DNA of 24,025 nucleotides from TH-plancto1 sp031431195 (GCA_031431195.1 JANPCU010000109.1:1-24025), one strand, 5' to 3'; positions 1 to 9,443 are shown, numbered from the stretch's first letter. Numbers and translations are program-made. The notes: a model not told the origin generated them from the letters alone.

Positions 1-3000
1 GGTCACGTTGGCGACGGTTCCGGCTCCACGCACATCGATGTTGACTCCATCGCTATTGGGCAGGGCTGGAGCTTGACCGCTCTGCGTGACGGTCACATCC
101 TGGAAGGTCCCGGTGAACGTCCCGGGCGGCCCGACTACCACGGGAGAACCGAACTCGTCCTGGACACCCACATTCAGGTCAATCCCACCGCGACCACTCT
201 GGTTGATCGTGGCTGTCGTGACGTTAAAGGTCAGGGCCCCATTGTCGAACACATCCAGATCGAGACCCCGTCCGCCGCTGTTGTTGACGGTCAGGTTCGA
301 GAGGTTAAACACGGCCGATGATCCGACGTCATGCACCATCACATCCAAGCCATCAAACCCAGATCCGCTGGTTCCGTTGTTCGACAGCGCCAGTCCGTTG
401 GCGGTGAAGGCAGTCAGTGTCGAACCACTGGCCACATCGATCTTCAGACCGTTTTCCCCGTTGAATTCGCTGGTCACATTGTCGAACTGATCGACATCGA
501 CCCTAACCCCGTTGGTCAGCGACAGATCGATGCCGTCACGAATGTTGTTCGTCGCCGTCAAGCCGTCGAGACCCACCACGACACGCGAACCGACAGCCCC
601 GTCGAGTTCCATGTTCAGGCCATCCTGGCTGGCGTTGCTGACATTGACGTTGTTCAGTTGCAGGATCGCTCTATTTCCAGCTGCCATGTTGATGACATCC
701 AGATTGACCCCATGACCATTCTGGGCCCCGGTGGCTGTCACATTCGACAAGGTCACAATGTTTTGTATTCCAAGGAAGTTCGGGACGCCATCCAGAACGA
801 TGTCGACCCCGTTCAGTCCGGCGTTGGCGGCTGTCAATTGATTGAAGCGGATATTCGTAGAACGCGACTGAGTATCCAGCTGGACGCTGACCCCGTCACC
901 CGTGGCTCCGCTGACATCGACCGTGCCCGAGAAGATCGACCGCACCCCGGACGCCCCGGTCGAGGTCACCAGCAACCCGGTGCCCCCCGCGTTCGTGGCC
1001 GATATGTTGTTCAGGGCGGTCCCGATCACATCGATTCCATTGGTAGCCGTGATACTGATTCCGTTGTCGCCCGCAGTGTTCGCCGTCAGGTCACGGAGTT
1101 GCAGTTCGGCTAAGGAGCCCACCGCCCCGTCGAGATTGATGTCCACCCCTTCGTTCGTGGCGGTGTTGAACGAAGATCCGTTGATGATGTGCACCTGAGT
1201 CGAGTCGGTCGCTCCCAGGCTGGTGACGTTGATCTCCACCCCATCGTTGCCCGCGCTGTTCGCATCGAAATTATCAAGGCCGATATCGCTCTGGCCACCG
1301 GTGACATTGGCGACGTTAATCAAGGCCCCATAGTTGTTCGCATCGTTCGCGACGACATTCCGGAAGATGACGTTCATCGGGGTCGCCTGGTTAGCGATCG
1401 AGATGTCAACCCCGTTGTTCCCCGCGTTCAGGAAGCTACTGCTGAGGACGGTCAGTCCGTTCGATGTGGCCGTCGGGTCGGTGGCAATCACTTGCAGACC
1501 ACTCCCCTGGGCATTGTCCGCAGACATGTTCCGGAGGTTCAGATGTTCAGCTGTGCTGTTGGAACCGATCAACACGTCGACGCCGTTGGCGGTCGCGCTG
1601 AGTCGACCGGAGTCGTTGACGTTCAACCCGGACGACAGAAATTCGGTGAGCGTAGAGCCATTGAGAACATCGAGATTCAAGCCTTCCAGACCCGCGTTCG
1701 TCCCAGTCACCGAATTCAGTTGAGTGACAGTCAGCGTGGCCGCGTTATCCGCGATGAGATTCACCGCGTTCCCATCGGCTGCGTTGGCATTGAAGATCGC
1801 CACATCCACGGTCCCCGTGCCGCCATCGACGAGCAGCGAAAGGGCGTCGGCTGCCGCATTTTGAGCAGAGAGCGTCCGACCGGTCAGGTTGAATTCGGCA
1901 CCCGCACTCGCCCGGAAGTCGAAGCCATCGTCCGTCGCGTTGTTCACCTGGACCGTATCGAGGTCGACAACTGCGGTCGACCCCATTCCGCTAACATCGA
2001 TCAACATCCCATCGAAGGCCCCGGCCAAGCCGTTGTCCGAGAAGTTGCTGTTCGTGATGCGGGTGGTCAGATCGGCCCCGTTGGAGACCGTCAGATCGAG
2101 TCCAGCCCGCTGGTTGTTGGTGACGGTCAGGCTGTCGAGGTTGAGCGTCAGCGTTGACCCGTTGCCGTCAGAGCCGATCCCGTCGATCAGCCCTTGAATG
2201 GCTCCCGTCACGGTGGTGATCGGGGGGTTCACATCGGACGCGGGAGCGACAGGATTGGCGCCGTTGTTCTGGACCGTCATGTTGCTGAGGTTGGCGGTGA
2301 TATCACCGCCCGTCTCCGACAGGATGACGATGCCTTGGCCCGGATTGCCACTGAAGTTCACTCCCGAGATCGTGGCGTTCAGGATGCCGTCGTTCTTGGC
2401 ACACAGGATGAGCGAAGAGGCCGAGGAAATGTTGGTGCCATTCAACGTGAAGTTGACCAGAGCCAGCGGTCCGTCCGCACACGGAATGTTGAGAGCACCA
2501 TCAATGGAACCCCCGACGATGTTGAGGTTGACTGCACCGCCGTTCGTGATGGCGGTGTTCAGGGCCATTTCCTCGTTGCCCAGGATGTCCGAACCCGACA
2601 GATTGAACGTGATCTGGGTGTTCCCGGCGACCGTGTTGTCTCCGTTGGCCACGGCATCGATGCCATCCCCGATGCCATCGCCGATGACGCCGGTGGCGGG
2701 CGGATTGATGAAGTTGCCGTTCCGGTTAATCTCTCCATTGTTGAAGTTGATGATCGCACCGCTCAGCTGCGGCGGAGTGGCGTCATCGGTGCCGTTCGTG
2801 GCCCGAACGTGGAAGCCGTCTCCCTGGTTGTTGTTGACGTTCGTATTGTCGAAAGTCAGCACAGCCAGCGAGCTGTCATTCAGCGAGGCATCGGGATTGA
2901 TGTTGACGAGAACGCCATCGGTGAGGTTCTCCGTAATTGTGGCATTGAGAATTCGAGCCCCGACGAAGCTGCCGTCCTCGGCAGCGACATCCAGGCCGTT

Positions 3001-6000
3001 CTGCTGGGTCCGGGCGTTGGGGTTGTCGTTCTGCAGGGTGACATTGTCCAAGGTCAGGCCGGAAGCATTCGTGGCCCGGGTGCCGATGTTCGACCCGTTG
3101 TCGGCGAAAATCTGCAGGCCATCGCCGGAGCCCGCCACACCCAACTGGCCGTTGTTGTCGATCTGGCCATTCGTGAAGCTCGACCCCACGATGCGTGAGG
3201 CGTCGAGATTGAGATCGACCCCATTCAGACCCGAGTTCTGAATCGAGAAGTTGTTGACCAGGAACTGACCCGTGCTGCCGTTGGTGAGGTTGGCCACCAC
3301 GCCATTTCCCGCGGCTCCGTCCAGATTGGCAGCCCCGGGAACGGCCCCCAGGAATTCCACACCCATGGTGCTGTTGTTGCCCGTAACCTCGATGCCGTCT
3401 CCACCCGCACCGGTGAACGATCCTGCATTGAGGAGTTGTGCAAACACCCTAGAGTTGACGCCATTCAGGCGAATCGCATCCCCACCGGCACTGGCTCCCG
3501 TCGTCAGACCTTGACCCACCAGGTTAACGACCGAGTTCGTTCCGTTCAGATCGATGGCATTGTCATTGGCGTTGTCGAGACTCAAGCCCGCCCGGAATGT
3601 CGCATTGACCGTGGAACCCACCGTCGCGTTGACACGCAGACCATCGCCCGCCAGAGCATTCGTGGCGGTGACCGCCTGGTTCCCGACAATGGTGAAGACC
3701 GAGTTGTTGTTGGCGTTGAACTCCATCGCATCTTGACCCGCGCTATCGAGGGCGATGCCATTGTTCAAGTTCAGGTTCAAACGTGAATTCGTCCCCGTCA
3801 CTCGGATGGCATCCCCAGCGAGGGCATTGTTGATGTCGCTGTTATCGAACGTCACGTTGGCTGTGGCATTCGTCAATGTCAGATCGAGACCATCTTGCCC
3901 GGCATTTTGCAGCGAGCTGTCGAGGATATTGGCATTGAAGGTGCTGTTCCCCTGGGCTGTCACACGGATGGCATCGAGCGTGGCGAAGGCGATCGGACTC
4001 CTGATCAGCTGGAGATTTGCAACCGCATTCGTATCGAGCGTCCCCAGGATGCCGTTCTCACCGACGATATTAGCGGCACCGGCCACGGACATCGGCGAAT
4101 CACTGATAACCGCGTTCAGGATCGAATTGGTCGATCCATCAAACCGCAGACCGTTCTGATTGGCACCTGTCGCGATCGGATCAAGATTGAAGTTCACGAC
4201 CGAGCCACCCATAAAGGTGATGTCGGTCATATCGCCACCCGCGTTGACCAGCGAGCCACCGGTGAACTTGGTGGTATAGGTCGAGGCGTTATTCGCACGG
4301 ATGCGAATGGCGTCATCACCCGCATTGTCCACAGCGGTTCCGGTGAAGTTCAGCGTCGCGGTCGACGCATCCAGCAGAATTTCCAGACCGTCATCCCCCG
4401 CCGGAGCAGGACCAGGACGCGAGAAATTGCTGTTGGCCACATTTCCCGTCAGAGTCGAACCGGCGTTCAGTTCCAGATGCAGACCATCGACGCCCGCATT
4501 GCGGAAGGTGACGTCCGTCAGGTTCAACACCGTGGCAGCATTGTTGAAGACCCCATTGACTCCGCTCAACATCGCATCGTCGAACACGGAGGGGGCACCC
4601 GGCGTCCCGGCCACCCTGAGATCGATGATCCCGGTATTGGTGCCGGAGAGGTTGATTCCATGGCCATTGGGGCTTACGAAGGATCCGGTGTTGATCAAAT
4701 TCATGAACACGGAGGAATTGTCAGCGGTAATCTGAATTCCATCGTTACGGGCATGCGACCCGGAGACGTTATTGCCCCCGACGACAATCAACGAATCCGT
4801 CGTCGCGTTCAGATTGATGGCGTCCAAAGCTGCACCAGTGAATGACTGGTTATTCAGCACCACGTCCGCACGGGAGTTGGTTCCCGCCGTCGTGACCAGC
4901 AATCCATTGAGACCCGCATTGGTCGCTGGACTATTGGTCAGAGTCAGAGTGCTCCGCGAGCCGCCGGACGTGTCGAGTCGCACGCCATTTTCTGTCGCGG
5001 AATCGAGTGAGCTGTTGGTGACTGTCCCGGTGAACCGCGAGGCTCCAGAAGTCGTCACGATCATTCCATTGCCATTGCCCAGTCCTGCAACACCACCGGC
5101 GTTCGATAGGTTGGTGCCGTTGACCGTCAAGTTGGCCGTCGAGCCGGAGGCCACGGTTCCCTGGATCGAGTTTTCCGTGGCACCCGAGAGATTTCCGCCG
5201 CTGAGAGCGGCATTCAAGACCGCGCTATTGGAGGTCCGGAAATCGAATCCATCGTCGCCCGCACCGGTGCCGGTCACCCCTGTCGCCGACAGGTTCAACC
5301 TGGAACCCACGCCGTCCACCGTCGAGAAGATGGCATCGTCAGTAGCACCCGAGACGTTGAGGCCGTTCACCACAGCGGAACCCACGGCACCGCTTTGCAC
5401 GTTGAGTGACAGTCCGTCACGGTTCGCACCCGAGGCGTTGACGTTCGTGGCGTTCAATACACCAGTCGCGCCGGTACGCAGATCCAATCGCAAGCCATCA
5501 CGGCCCGCGCCGGTCGCGTTCACATTGGTGGCATTCAGCGTGACATTGCCATTCGTGGTTCCCACGACCGCGATTCCATCGCCCACGGGGACGACAGCGT
5601 CGTTAAACGAGCTGTTGGTCACGTTGGCGACCACATTGGCCGTGTTGGTGGCCTGCACATGCAGACCGGTCCCACTGGCGCTGTTGTTGACGTTGGTAAT
5701 GGTCGCATTGATGTCTGAGTTGCTGCCAGCCACCCGAATGCCGAATTGGCCCCCATTCAGGAAGCGCACATCGCTGATCCCCACGGTCAGAGGAGCCACA
5801 TTGGTGTTGTTGATGACAATCCCACTGGGCCCATTCGTACTTGGGATATTGAACCCGACATCGCGAATGACACCGTTGCCAGTCGCATTGGTCAGCAGGA
5901 TGCCCCCGCCGGTGCCCGTGGTTCCATTCGGTCCCGGAGTCAGCGGATTGATGTCGCGATTCAACCTCTCCAGTGTGAAGTGATTGATCCCAGTGCCGAC

Positions 6001-7332
6001 AATTGCATTGCCGCCGGTGGGGGCGATGATATTCAGGCCGTTGATGCGGTTGTTATTCGCCAGCGTAAAGACATTGCCCGCAGCTGCCGTCACGAACGGA
6101 TTCGTGCCGGTCGTTCCAAAGCCAGGCAACTGGAGAGGTCCGCCTGGGCGGTTGGCGACATTGATGAGTGCTGGTGAGCCTTCTCCAAAGACCAGCTGAT
6201 TGTTGTTCAGGACGATCCCTGTCGGTCCGGTGAGTGGAGCTGTGCGCGTTGTTGTGCCTCGATAAAACAAGAGGGCATCCGATGGGCTGTTACCGACCAG
6301 CGCATTGAATCGTTGTTCAAACGTTCCATTGCCCCCCGCCGCCGCTGTGTTGTCGAAATGCGTGAAGGTCCACGGCAGGCCTGTCCGTGGATTAATCGCC
6401 AATTCGCGAGGATTGATGACCACGTGCTGAGTGGAGATCCGCGAAGTGCGACGTGTGCGGTCATTCAATCGGTCATAGAGCGACTTGACGCGGGGGTTGT
6501 AGTTCCCGTTCTGAGCCCCGAACAGGTAGGTGGCTGCGAAGTTCACTTGGCCGCCGTAGGTGTCATCATTGGCGTAGGACAAGTTGAGCAACACATTCGT
6601 GAGGTCGGCTTGGATGCGACCGCGCACTCCGTTCACTTCTGGTGCGTTCTTCGCATCCAGATAGTACGCCCCGCCGTGAGCGGACAACCAGCGTGCTCCG
6701 GGAATAGGTACGCCGATTTCGATGTCTGCCCCGCGTTGCTGAGCTTCCGCATTCTGGATATTGATGAACGCCAGGTTGTTGTCCTGGAACACCGAGTTAT
6801 TCGTGCGAATGACGGGGCCGAGATTGTTCGGCGTGCTGTCAAACGGCAGGTAAAGATTCGCGGACACCTGGAAGTAGTCCGTCATCCATTCCGCCCCGGC
6901 ACCCCCTTGGTTATAGCCAAAGCCCTGATGGCTCTCGTCATACGTGTAGTAGCTGTTCACTCCCAGGATGCTGTTGATCGGCTCGACCAGGCGTCGGTAT
7001 CCCAGACCGGCACTCGCGCCCACATTGGCATTATCGTTGACCATAATCTGGCCATCGAGGAAGAACCGATCATTCGGCCCCAGGAAGTCGAGGGGGGCAA
7101 ACGAGCCAAAGCTCGCGTTGTTCCCCGTGATCCCCGGACGTTCGCCGAAGTCTCCCTGGACCCAGAAGTACCCGCCCGCCGAGCCGATCGGCATGGCCCC
7201 GGAGACGCTCCCGCTGGGGTCTGCGCCAGATTCGACCGCCTCGTCAAAGACGATGGGAGCCTGAGCAGAAGCCTGCCCACCTGCTCCAAGGAGGAGTGCC
7301 AGAGAAAATGCGAAAGCCTTCGATGCGCTCAT
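1..7332 (-). CDS. Giant inverse autotransporter (intimin/invasin-type barrel) with long Asn-rich beta-helix repeat passenger; C-terminus beyond the window
   Basis: An open frame starts at ATG 7332 and reaches base 1 without a stop (2,444 codons visible). Residues 1-23 are a signal peptide ending ASA before QAP. Residues about 50-280 match the inverse-autotransporter barrel (intimin/invasin type): GLGYRRLVEPINSILGVNSY, then GAGAEWMTDYFQVSANLYLP, which parallel the intimin segments around GxGxEYWxDYxKxSxNxY. PRVKSLYDRLNDRTRRTSRI (about 280-300) resembles the plug helix after such barrels. The rest is passenger: Asn/Thr/Gly-rich, with more than 50 turns of the type G-x-[DN]-G-[LIVF]-x-[LIV], spaced roughly 25-50 residues, as expected for a parallel beta-helix. 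In type Ve secretion the N-terminal barrel sits in the outer membrane and exports the C-terminal passenger, so a surface adhesin role is inferred. Ligand unknown. The start is supported by the signal peptide; a weak GGGG lies about 10 bases upstream. Confidence 0.9.
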   Translation of the reverse strand, partial: MSASKAFAFSLALLLGAGGQASAQAPIVFDEAVESGADPSGSVSGAMPIGSAGGYFWVQGDFGERPGITGNNASFGSFAPLDFLGPNDRFFLDGQIMVNDNANVGASAGLGYRRLVEPINSILGVNSYYTYDESHQGFGYNQGGAGAEWMTDYFQVSANLYLPFDSTPNNLGPVIRTNNSVFQDNNLAFINIQNAEAQQRGADIEIGVPIPGARWLSAHGGAYYLDAKNAPEVNGVRGRIQADLTNVLLNLSYANDDTYGGQVNFAATYLFGAQNGNYNPRVKSLYDRLNDRTRRTSRISTQHVVINPRELAINPRTGLPWTFTHFDNTAAAGGNGTFEQRFNALVGNSPSDALLFYRGTTTRTAPLTGPTGIVLNNNQLVFGEGSPALINVANRPGGPLQLPGFGTTGTNPFVTAAAGNVFTLANNNRINGLNIIAPTGGNAIVGTGINHFTLERLNRDINPLTPGPNGTTGTGGGILLTNATGNGVIRDVGFNIPSTNGPSGIVINNTNVAPLTVGISDVRFLNGGQFGIRVAGSNSDINATITNVNNSASGTGLHVQATNTANVVANVTNSSFNDAVVPVGDGIAVVGTTNGNVTLNATNVNATGAGRDGLRLDLRTGATGVLNATNVNASGANRDGLSLNVQSGAVGSAVVNGLNVSGATDDAIFSTVDGVGSRLNLSATGVTGTGAGDDGFDFRTSNSAVLNAALSGGNLSGATENSIQGTVASGSTANLTVNGTNLSNAGGVAGLGNGNGMIVTTSGASRFTGTVTNSSLDSATENGVRLDTSGGSRSTLTLTNSPATNAGLNGLLVTTAGTNSRADVVLNNQSFTGAALDAINLNATTDSLIVVGGNNVSGSHARNDGIQITADNSSVFMNLINTGSFVSPNGHGINLSGTNTGIIDLRVAGTPGAPSVFDDAMLSGVNGVFNNAATVLNLTDVTFRNAGVDGLHLELNAGSTLTGNVANSNFSRPGPAPAGDDGLEILLDASTATLNFTGTAVDNAGDDAIRIRANNASTYTTKFTGGSLVNAGGDMTDITFMGGSVVNFNLDPIATGANQNGLRFDGSTNSILNAVISDSPMSVAGAANIVGENGILGTLDTNAVANLQLIRSPIAFATLDAIRVTAQGNSTFNANILDSSLQNAGQDGLDLTLTNATANVTFDNSDINNALAGDAIRVTGTNSRLNLNLNNGIALDSAGQDAMEFNANNNSVFTIVGNQAVTATNALAGDGLRVNATVGSTVNATFRAGLSLDNANDNAIDLNGTNSVVNLVGQGLTTGASAGGDAIRLNGVNSRVFAQLLNAGSFTGAGGDGIEVTGNNSTMGVEFLGAVPGAANLDGAAGNGVVANLTNGSTGQFLVNNFSIQNSGLNGVDLNLDASRIVGSSFTNGQIDNNGQLGVAGSGDGLQIFADNGSNIGTRATNASGLTLDNVTLQNDNPNARTQQNGLDVAAEDGSFVGARILNATITENLTDGVLVNINPDASLNDSSLAVLTFDNTNVNNNQGDGFHVRATNGTDDATPPQLSGAIINFNNGEINRNGNFINPPATGVIGDGIGDGIDAVANGDNTVAGNTQITFNLSGSDILGNEEMALNTAITNGGAVNLNIVGGSIDGALNIPCADGPLALVNFTLNGTNISSASSLILCAKNDGILNATISGVNFSGNPGQGIVILSETGGDITANLSNMTVQNNGANPVAPASDVNPPITTVTGAIQGLIDGIGSDGNGSTLTLNLDSLTVTNNQRAGLDLTVSNGADLTTRITNSNFSDNGLAGAFDGMLIDVSGMGSTAVVDLDTVQVNNATDDGFDFRASAGAEFNLTGRTLSAQNAAADALSLLVDGGTGTVDVAIFNANAADGNAVNLIADNAATLTVTQLNSVTGTNAGLEGLNLDVLNGSTLTEFLSSGLNVNDSGRLSATANGVDVLIGSNSTAEHLNLRNMSADNAQGSGLQVIATDPTATSNGLTVLSSSFLNAGNNGVDISIANQATPMNVIFRNVVANDANNYGALINVANVTGGQSDIGLDNFDANSAGNDGVEINVTSLGATDSTQVHIINGSSFNTATNEGVDINLDGAVGSLAELQLRDLTANTAGDNGISITATNGIDVIGTALNNISATNAGGTGLLVTSTGASGVRSIFSGTVDVSGATGDGVSVQLDTQSRSTNIRFNQLTAANAGLNGVDIVLDGVPNFLGIQNIVTLSNVTATGAQNGHGVNLDVINMAAGNRAILQLNNVNVSNASQDGLNMELDGAVGSRVVVGLDGLTATNNIRDGIDLSLTNGVRVDVDQFDNVTSEFNGENGLKIDVASGSTLTAFTANGLALSNNGTSGSGFDGLDVMVHDVGSSAVFNLSNLTVNNSGGRGLDLDVFDNGALTFNVTTATINQSGRGGIDLNVGVQDEFGSPVVVGPPGTFTGTFQDVTVTQSGQAPALPNSDGVNIDVRGAGTVANVT

Positions 7333-7914
7333 CGTTCGCCCCAATGTGGTCGGACGGCACGTCTGTGGGCGAGGGGTTGCGAGACCCTTCGATTCAGTGC
7401 GTGCTTCATGTCTGTAGGGAATGTGACGGATGCGCCGATAAAATCGGTCACATCAGATATCGGCACTGTGAGTGACGGACTGAAGACCAATCATGCCGAC
7501 GGTGATGGTTGAAGCAAAAGGGTGGTTTGTGCGGATTGGCGAATCCGGGAAGGACTGCCAAGCCCAGGTGGGTCCGGAGAATTCCGGTGAGGTCACTGCC
7601 TGCGACTCAAGGGTTGAGGAGCAGGAGAGGGGAGCCTGAGACTCCTTGGGCGGCTTGTATGTAGGACGAAATGTCAGATCAAGAGGGATCACGACCCCTT
7701 ATTGCCGCGAATGGACACTGGTGGAAGTTCGCATCTCATTACTTATTAACAAGATATGGCTTGTGGGGTGGTGTTTGAAGTTTCTCTTCGAGATTCGCTC
7801 TCCACCTCTTGCACTCGCAAGTATTGCCGATCAGTGCCAGCCCACCCGCTTGTCGAGTCAAATCCTTACGGGTATGGTCATGACTGGGAACCTCGCACCT
7901 CACAGACACTCGAT
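7333..7914. other. Divergent intergenic region between the giant adhesin and the PNP gene
   Basis: This 582-base stretch holds no convincing gene. It must contain the upstream signals of the minus-strand adhesin and probably of the plus-strand phosphorylase. On the minus strand a 26-codon frame (7409 to 7329) ends in a TGA overlapping the adhesin ATG as ATGA. An imperfect palindrome lies at 7429-7454 (GATGCGCCGAT / ATCGGTCACATC around AAA). I see no sigma70 promoter I would defend. Short plus- and minus-strand frames here show no family features. Confidence 0.5.
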
Positions 7915-8745
7915 ATGCTCGATCTCTACGACAAGATTCAGGACGCCTGCGGATACATTCGCACCCAGTGGGCCAAAACTCCGCATGCGGGAATCGTCCT
8001 CGGCACCGGCCTAGGGGCTCTCGTCCAGAAGATCGCGGTCGAGGCCAGCATCGACTACGAGGCCATCCCCCACTTCCCCAAATCGACCGCCATCAGCCAC
8101 AAGGGACGCTTGGTCTGCGGGATACTCGAGGGACTCCCCGTCATGGTGATGGAGGGCCGCAGCCACATGTACGAGGGCTATCCGCTCAAGCAGATCACCC
8201 TTCCAATCCGGGTCTTCAAAGCCCTCGGAGCCCAGCTGTTGATCGTCTCCAACGCGGTCGGCGGGATGAACCCGTTCTACGCGACCGGGGACATTATGGT
8301 GATCGACGACCACATCAACCTGATGGGGGCGAATCCCCTAATCGGGATCAACGACGACCGGTTGGGGCCGAGATTTCCGGACATGTGTGAGCCGTATGAT
8401 CGGAAGCTGGGGCAAGTCGCTCTTGAGATCGCCCGCCGCGAGAACTTCGCGTGTCACCGGGGGGTGCTGGTCGCCATCTCTGGGCCAAACCTGGAGACAC
8501 GGGCCGAGTACCGGTTCCTGCGCCAGATCGGTGCCGATGTCGTCGGCATGTCGACCATCCCCGAGGTCATCGTGGCCGTCCACTGCGGGCTGCGGACTGT
8601 CGGCCTGTCGGTCATCACCGATATGTGCCTGCCGGACGCCCTCAAACCCGCCCACGTCGCCGAGATCATCGCCATCGCCAACGCTGCCGAGCCGAAGCTG
8701 ACAGCACTGGTGACGGGGGTGTTGGCCTCGGAGCGTGATTTTTAG
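7915..8745 (+). CDS. Purine nucleoside phosphorylase (trimeric PNP/MTAP family)
   Basis: Predicted cytoplasmic 276-residue enzyme that splits purine (deoxy)nucleosides with phosphate to free base and (deoxy)ribose 1-phosphate, in purine salvage. Motifs follow the human PNP layout: phosphate-loop GTGLG (30-34), GRSHMYEGYP (81-90), SNAVGGMNP (112-120), GPNLETRAEY with Glu194, GADVVGMSTIPEVIV with Met212, and VITD with Asp236. Glu194, Met212 and Asp236 line up with human Glu201, Met219 and Asn243 at a constant offset of 7. Asp at the last position is unusual for guanosine/inosine-type PNPs and recalls MTAP (see findings). ATG 7915 is chosen because similarity begins there and it gives the usual family length; the frame extends upstream to 7756 but that part has no family character. 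No clear ribosome binding site is visible. The gene stands alone, 115 bases before the next plus-strand gene. Confidence 0.93.
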   Translation: MLDLYDKIQDACGYIRTQWAKTPHAGIVLGTGLGALVQKIAVEASIDYEAIPHFPKSTAISHKGRLVCGILEGLPVMVMEGRSHMYEGYPLKQITLPIRVFKALGAQLLIVSNAVGGMNPFYATGDIMVIDDHINLMGANPLIGINDDRLGPRFPDMCEPYDRKLGQVALEIARRENFACHRGVLVAISGPNLETRAEYRFLRQIGADVVGMSTIPEVIVAVHCGLRTVGLSVITDMCLPDALKPAHVAEIIAIANAAEPKLTALVTGVLASERDF

Positions 8746-8770
8746 TCAAGGCGACCATCCCATAGCATAG

Positions 8771-8788
8771 CGTGGGCTTTAGCCCACG
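8771..8788. repeat. Short perfect hairpin after the PNP gene
   Basis: CGTGGGC-TTTA-GCCCACG forms a 7-bp GC-rich stem with a 4-base loop, 25 bases after the stop codon. It could end transcription of the phosphorylase, but no T-tract follows. The sequence has the look of a short dispersed planctomycete hairpin repeat, which is an impression from memory and not shown within this window. Confidence 0.5.
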
Positions 8789-8859
8789 CGGGATTGGATG
8801 TCCCCCTGGCCTGACCCCAGAAACGTCGGCTAACGCCCTAGATACGAAAGCCCCACCTC

Positions 8860-9426
8860 ATGACTTGGATCAAAACCATCCCCAAATCTGCAGCCGGGCC
8901 CGAGTACCGGCAGGCGCTGGAGGCCCAGCATGCCTGGTATCCCCCGGAGTACAACGCCGAGGTTCCCGGTTTGCCGACCGGCGAAGCCGACGGGATCGTT
9001 GCCACGCACAGCTTGATCCCTGACGCGCTGCATCATGCGTTCGCGACATTCGGGGCGCTGATGAACCCGCAGTTGCCGCTCACTCGGCGGCAGCATGAGC
9101 TGATCGCCACGGTCGTATCACAGTGCAACTGCACCAAGTATTGCAGCGTCTCCCACCGCGAGTTCTTGCGACGAGCCACGGGAGACGAGGCACTCGTGGC
9201 GTCGATCGAAAAGAGCGACCTCAGCCACCTCTCCCCCGCCGATCAGCTGATGTGCCAGCACGCCGAGAAAATCACCCGCGATGCGACCTCGGTCCAGCAC
9301 GCCGACATCCAAGCCCTGCGGGATGTCGGCTTTGACGATCAGGGAATCCTCCAGATCACTCTGATCGCCTCGTGGTTCAACTACATCAATCGAGTCGCGG
9401 ACTCGCTGGGTGTGGCTCGGGACTAA
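8860..9426 (+). CDS. Carboxymuconolactone decarboxylase / AhpD-like (peroxidase-related) protein
   Basis: A 188-residue predicted cytoplasmic protein of the all-helical CMD/AhpD superfamily. The core RRQHELIATVVSQ is followed by the redox segment, with Glu80 and His99 in their family positions, and the C-terminal part (LIASWFNYINRVADSLG) matches peroxidase-related members. In active AhpD-type members a CxxC pair plus His carries out thiol-disulfide exchange against peroxides. Here the segment reads QCNCTKYCSVSH: Cys95 and His99 fit, but the expected partner position 92 is Thr and the nearest cysteines are 91 and 89, giving CxCxxxC. Antioxidant activity is therefore uncertain. ATG 8860 is the first in-frame start giving full length; only a weak purine stretch (GAAAG) precedes it. 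Downstream is a repeat-filled gap, then a convergent gene. Confidence 0.82.
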   Translation: MTWIKTIPKSAAGPEYRQALEAQHAWYPPEYNAEVPGLPTGEADGIVATHSLIPDALHHAFATFGALMNPQLPLTRRQHELIATVVSQCNCTKYCSVSHREFLRRATGDEALVASIEKSDLSHLSPADQLMCQHAEKITRDATSVQHADIQALRDVGFDDQGILQITLIASWFNYINRVADSLGVARD

Positions 9427-9443
9427 TCTCCAGCGGAGCCGCG

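Noticed and set aside
73..6177. Many long plus-strand frames (up to about 400 codons) across the giant adhesin
   Set aside because: They lie antisense to a continuous minus-strand frame that has a signal peptide, a recognisable barrel and a repeat passenger. The plus-strand products show no family features and are explained by codon bias of the repeat gene.
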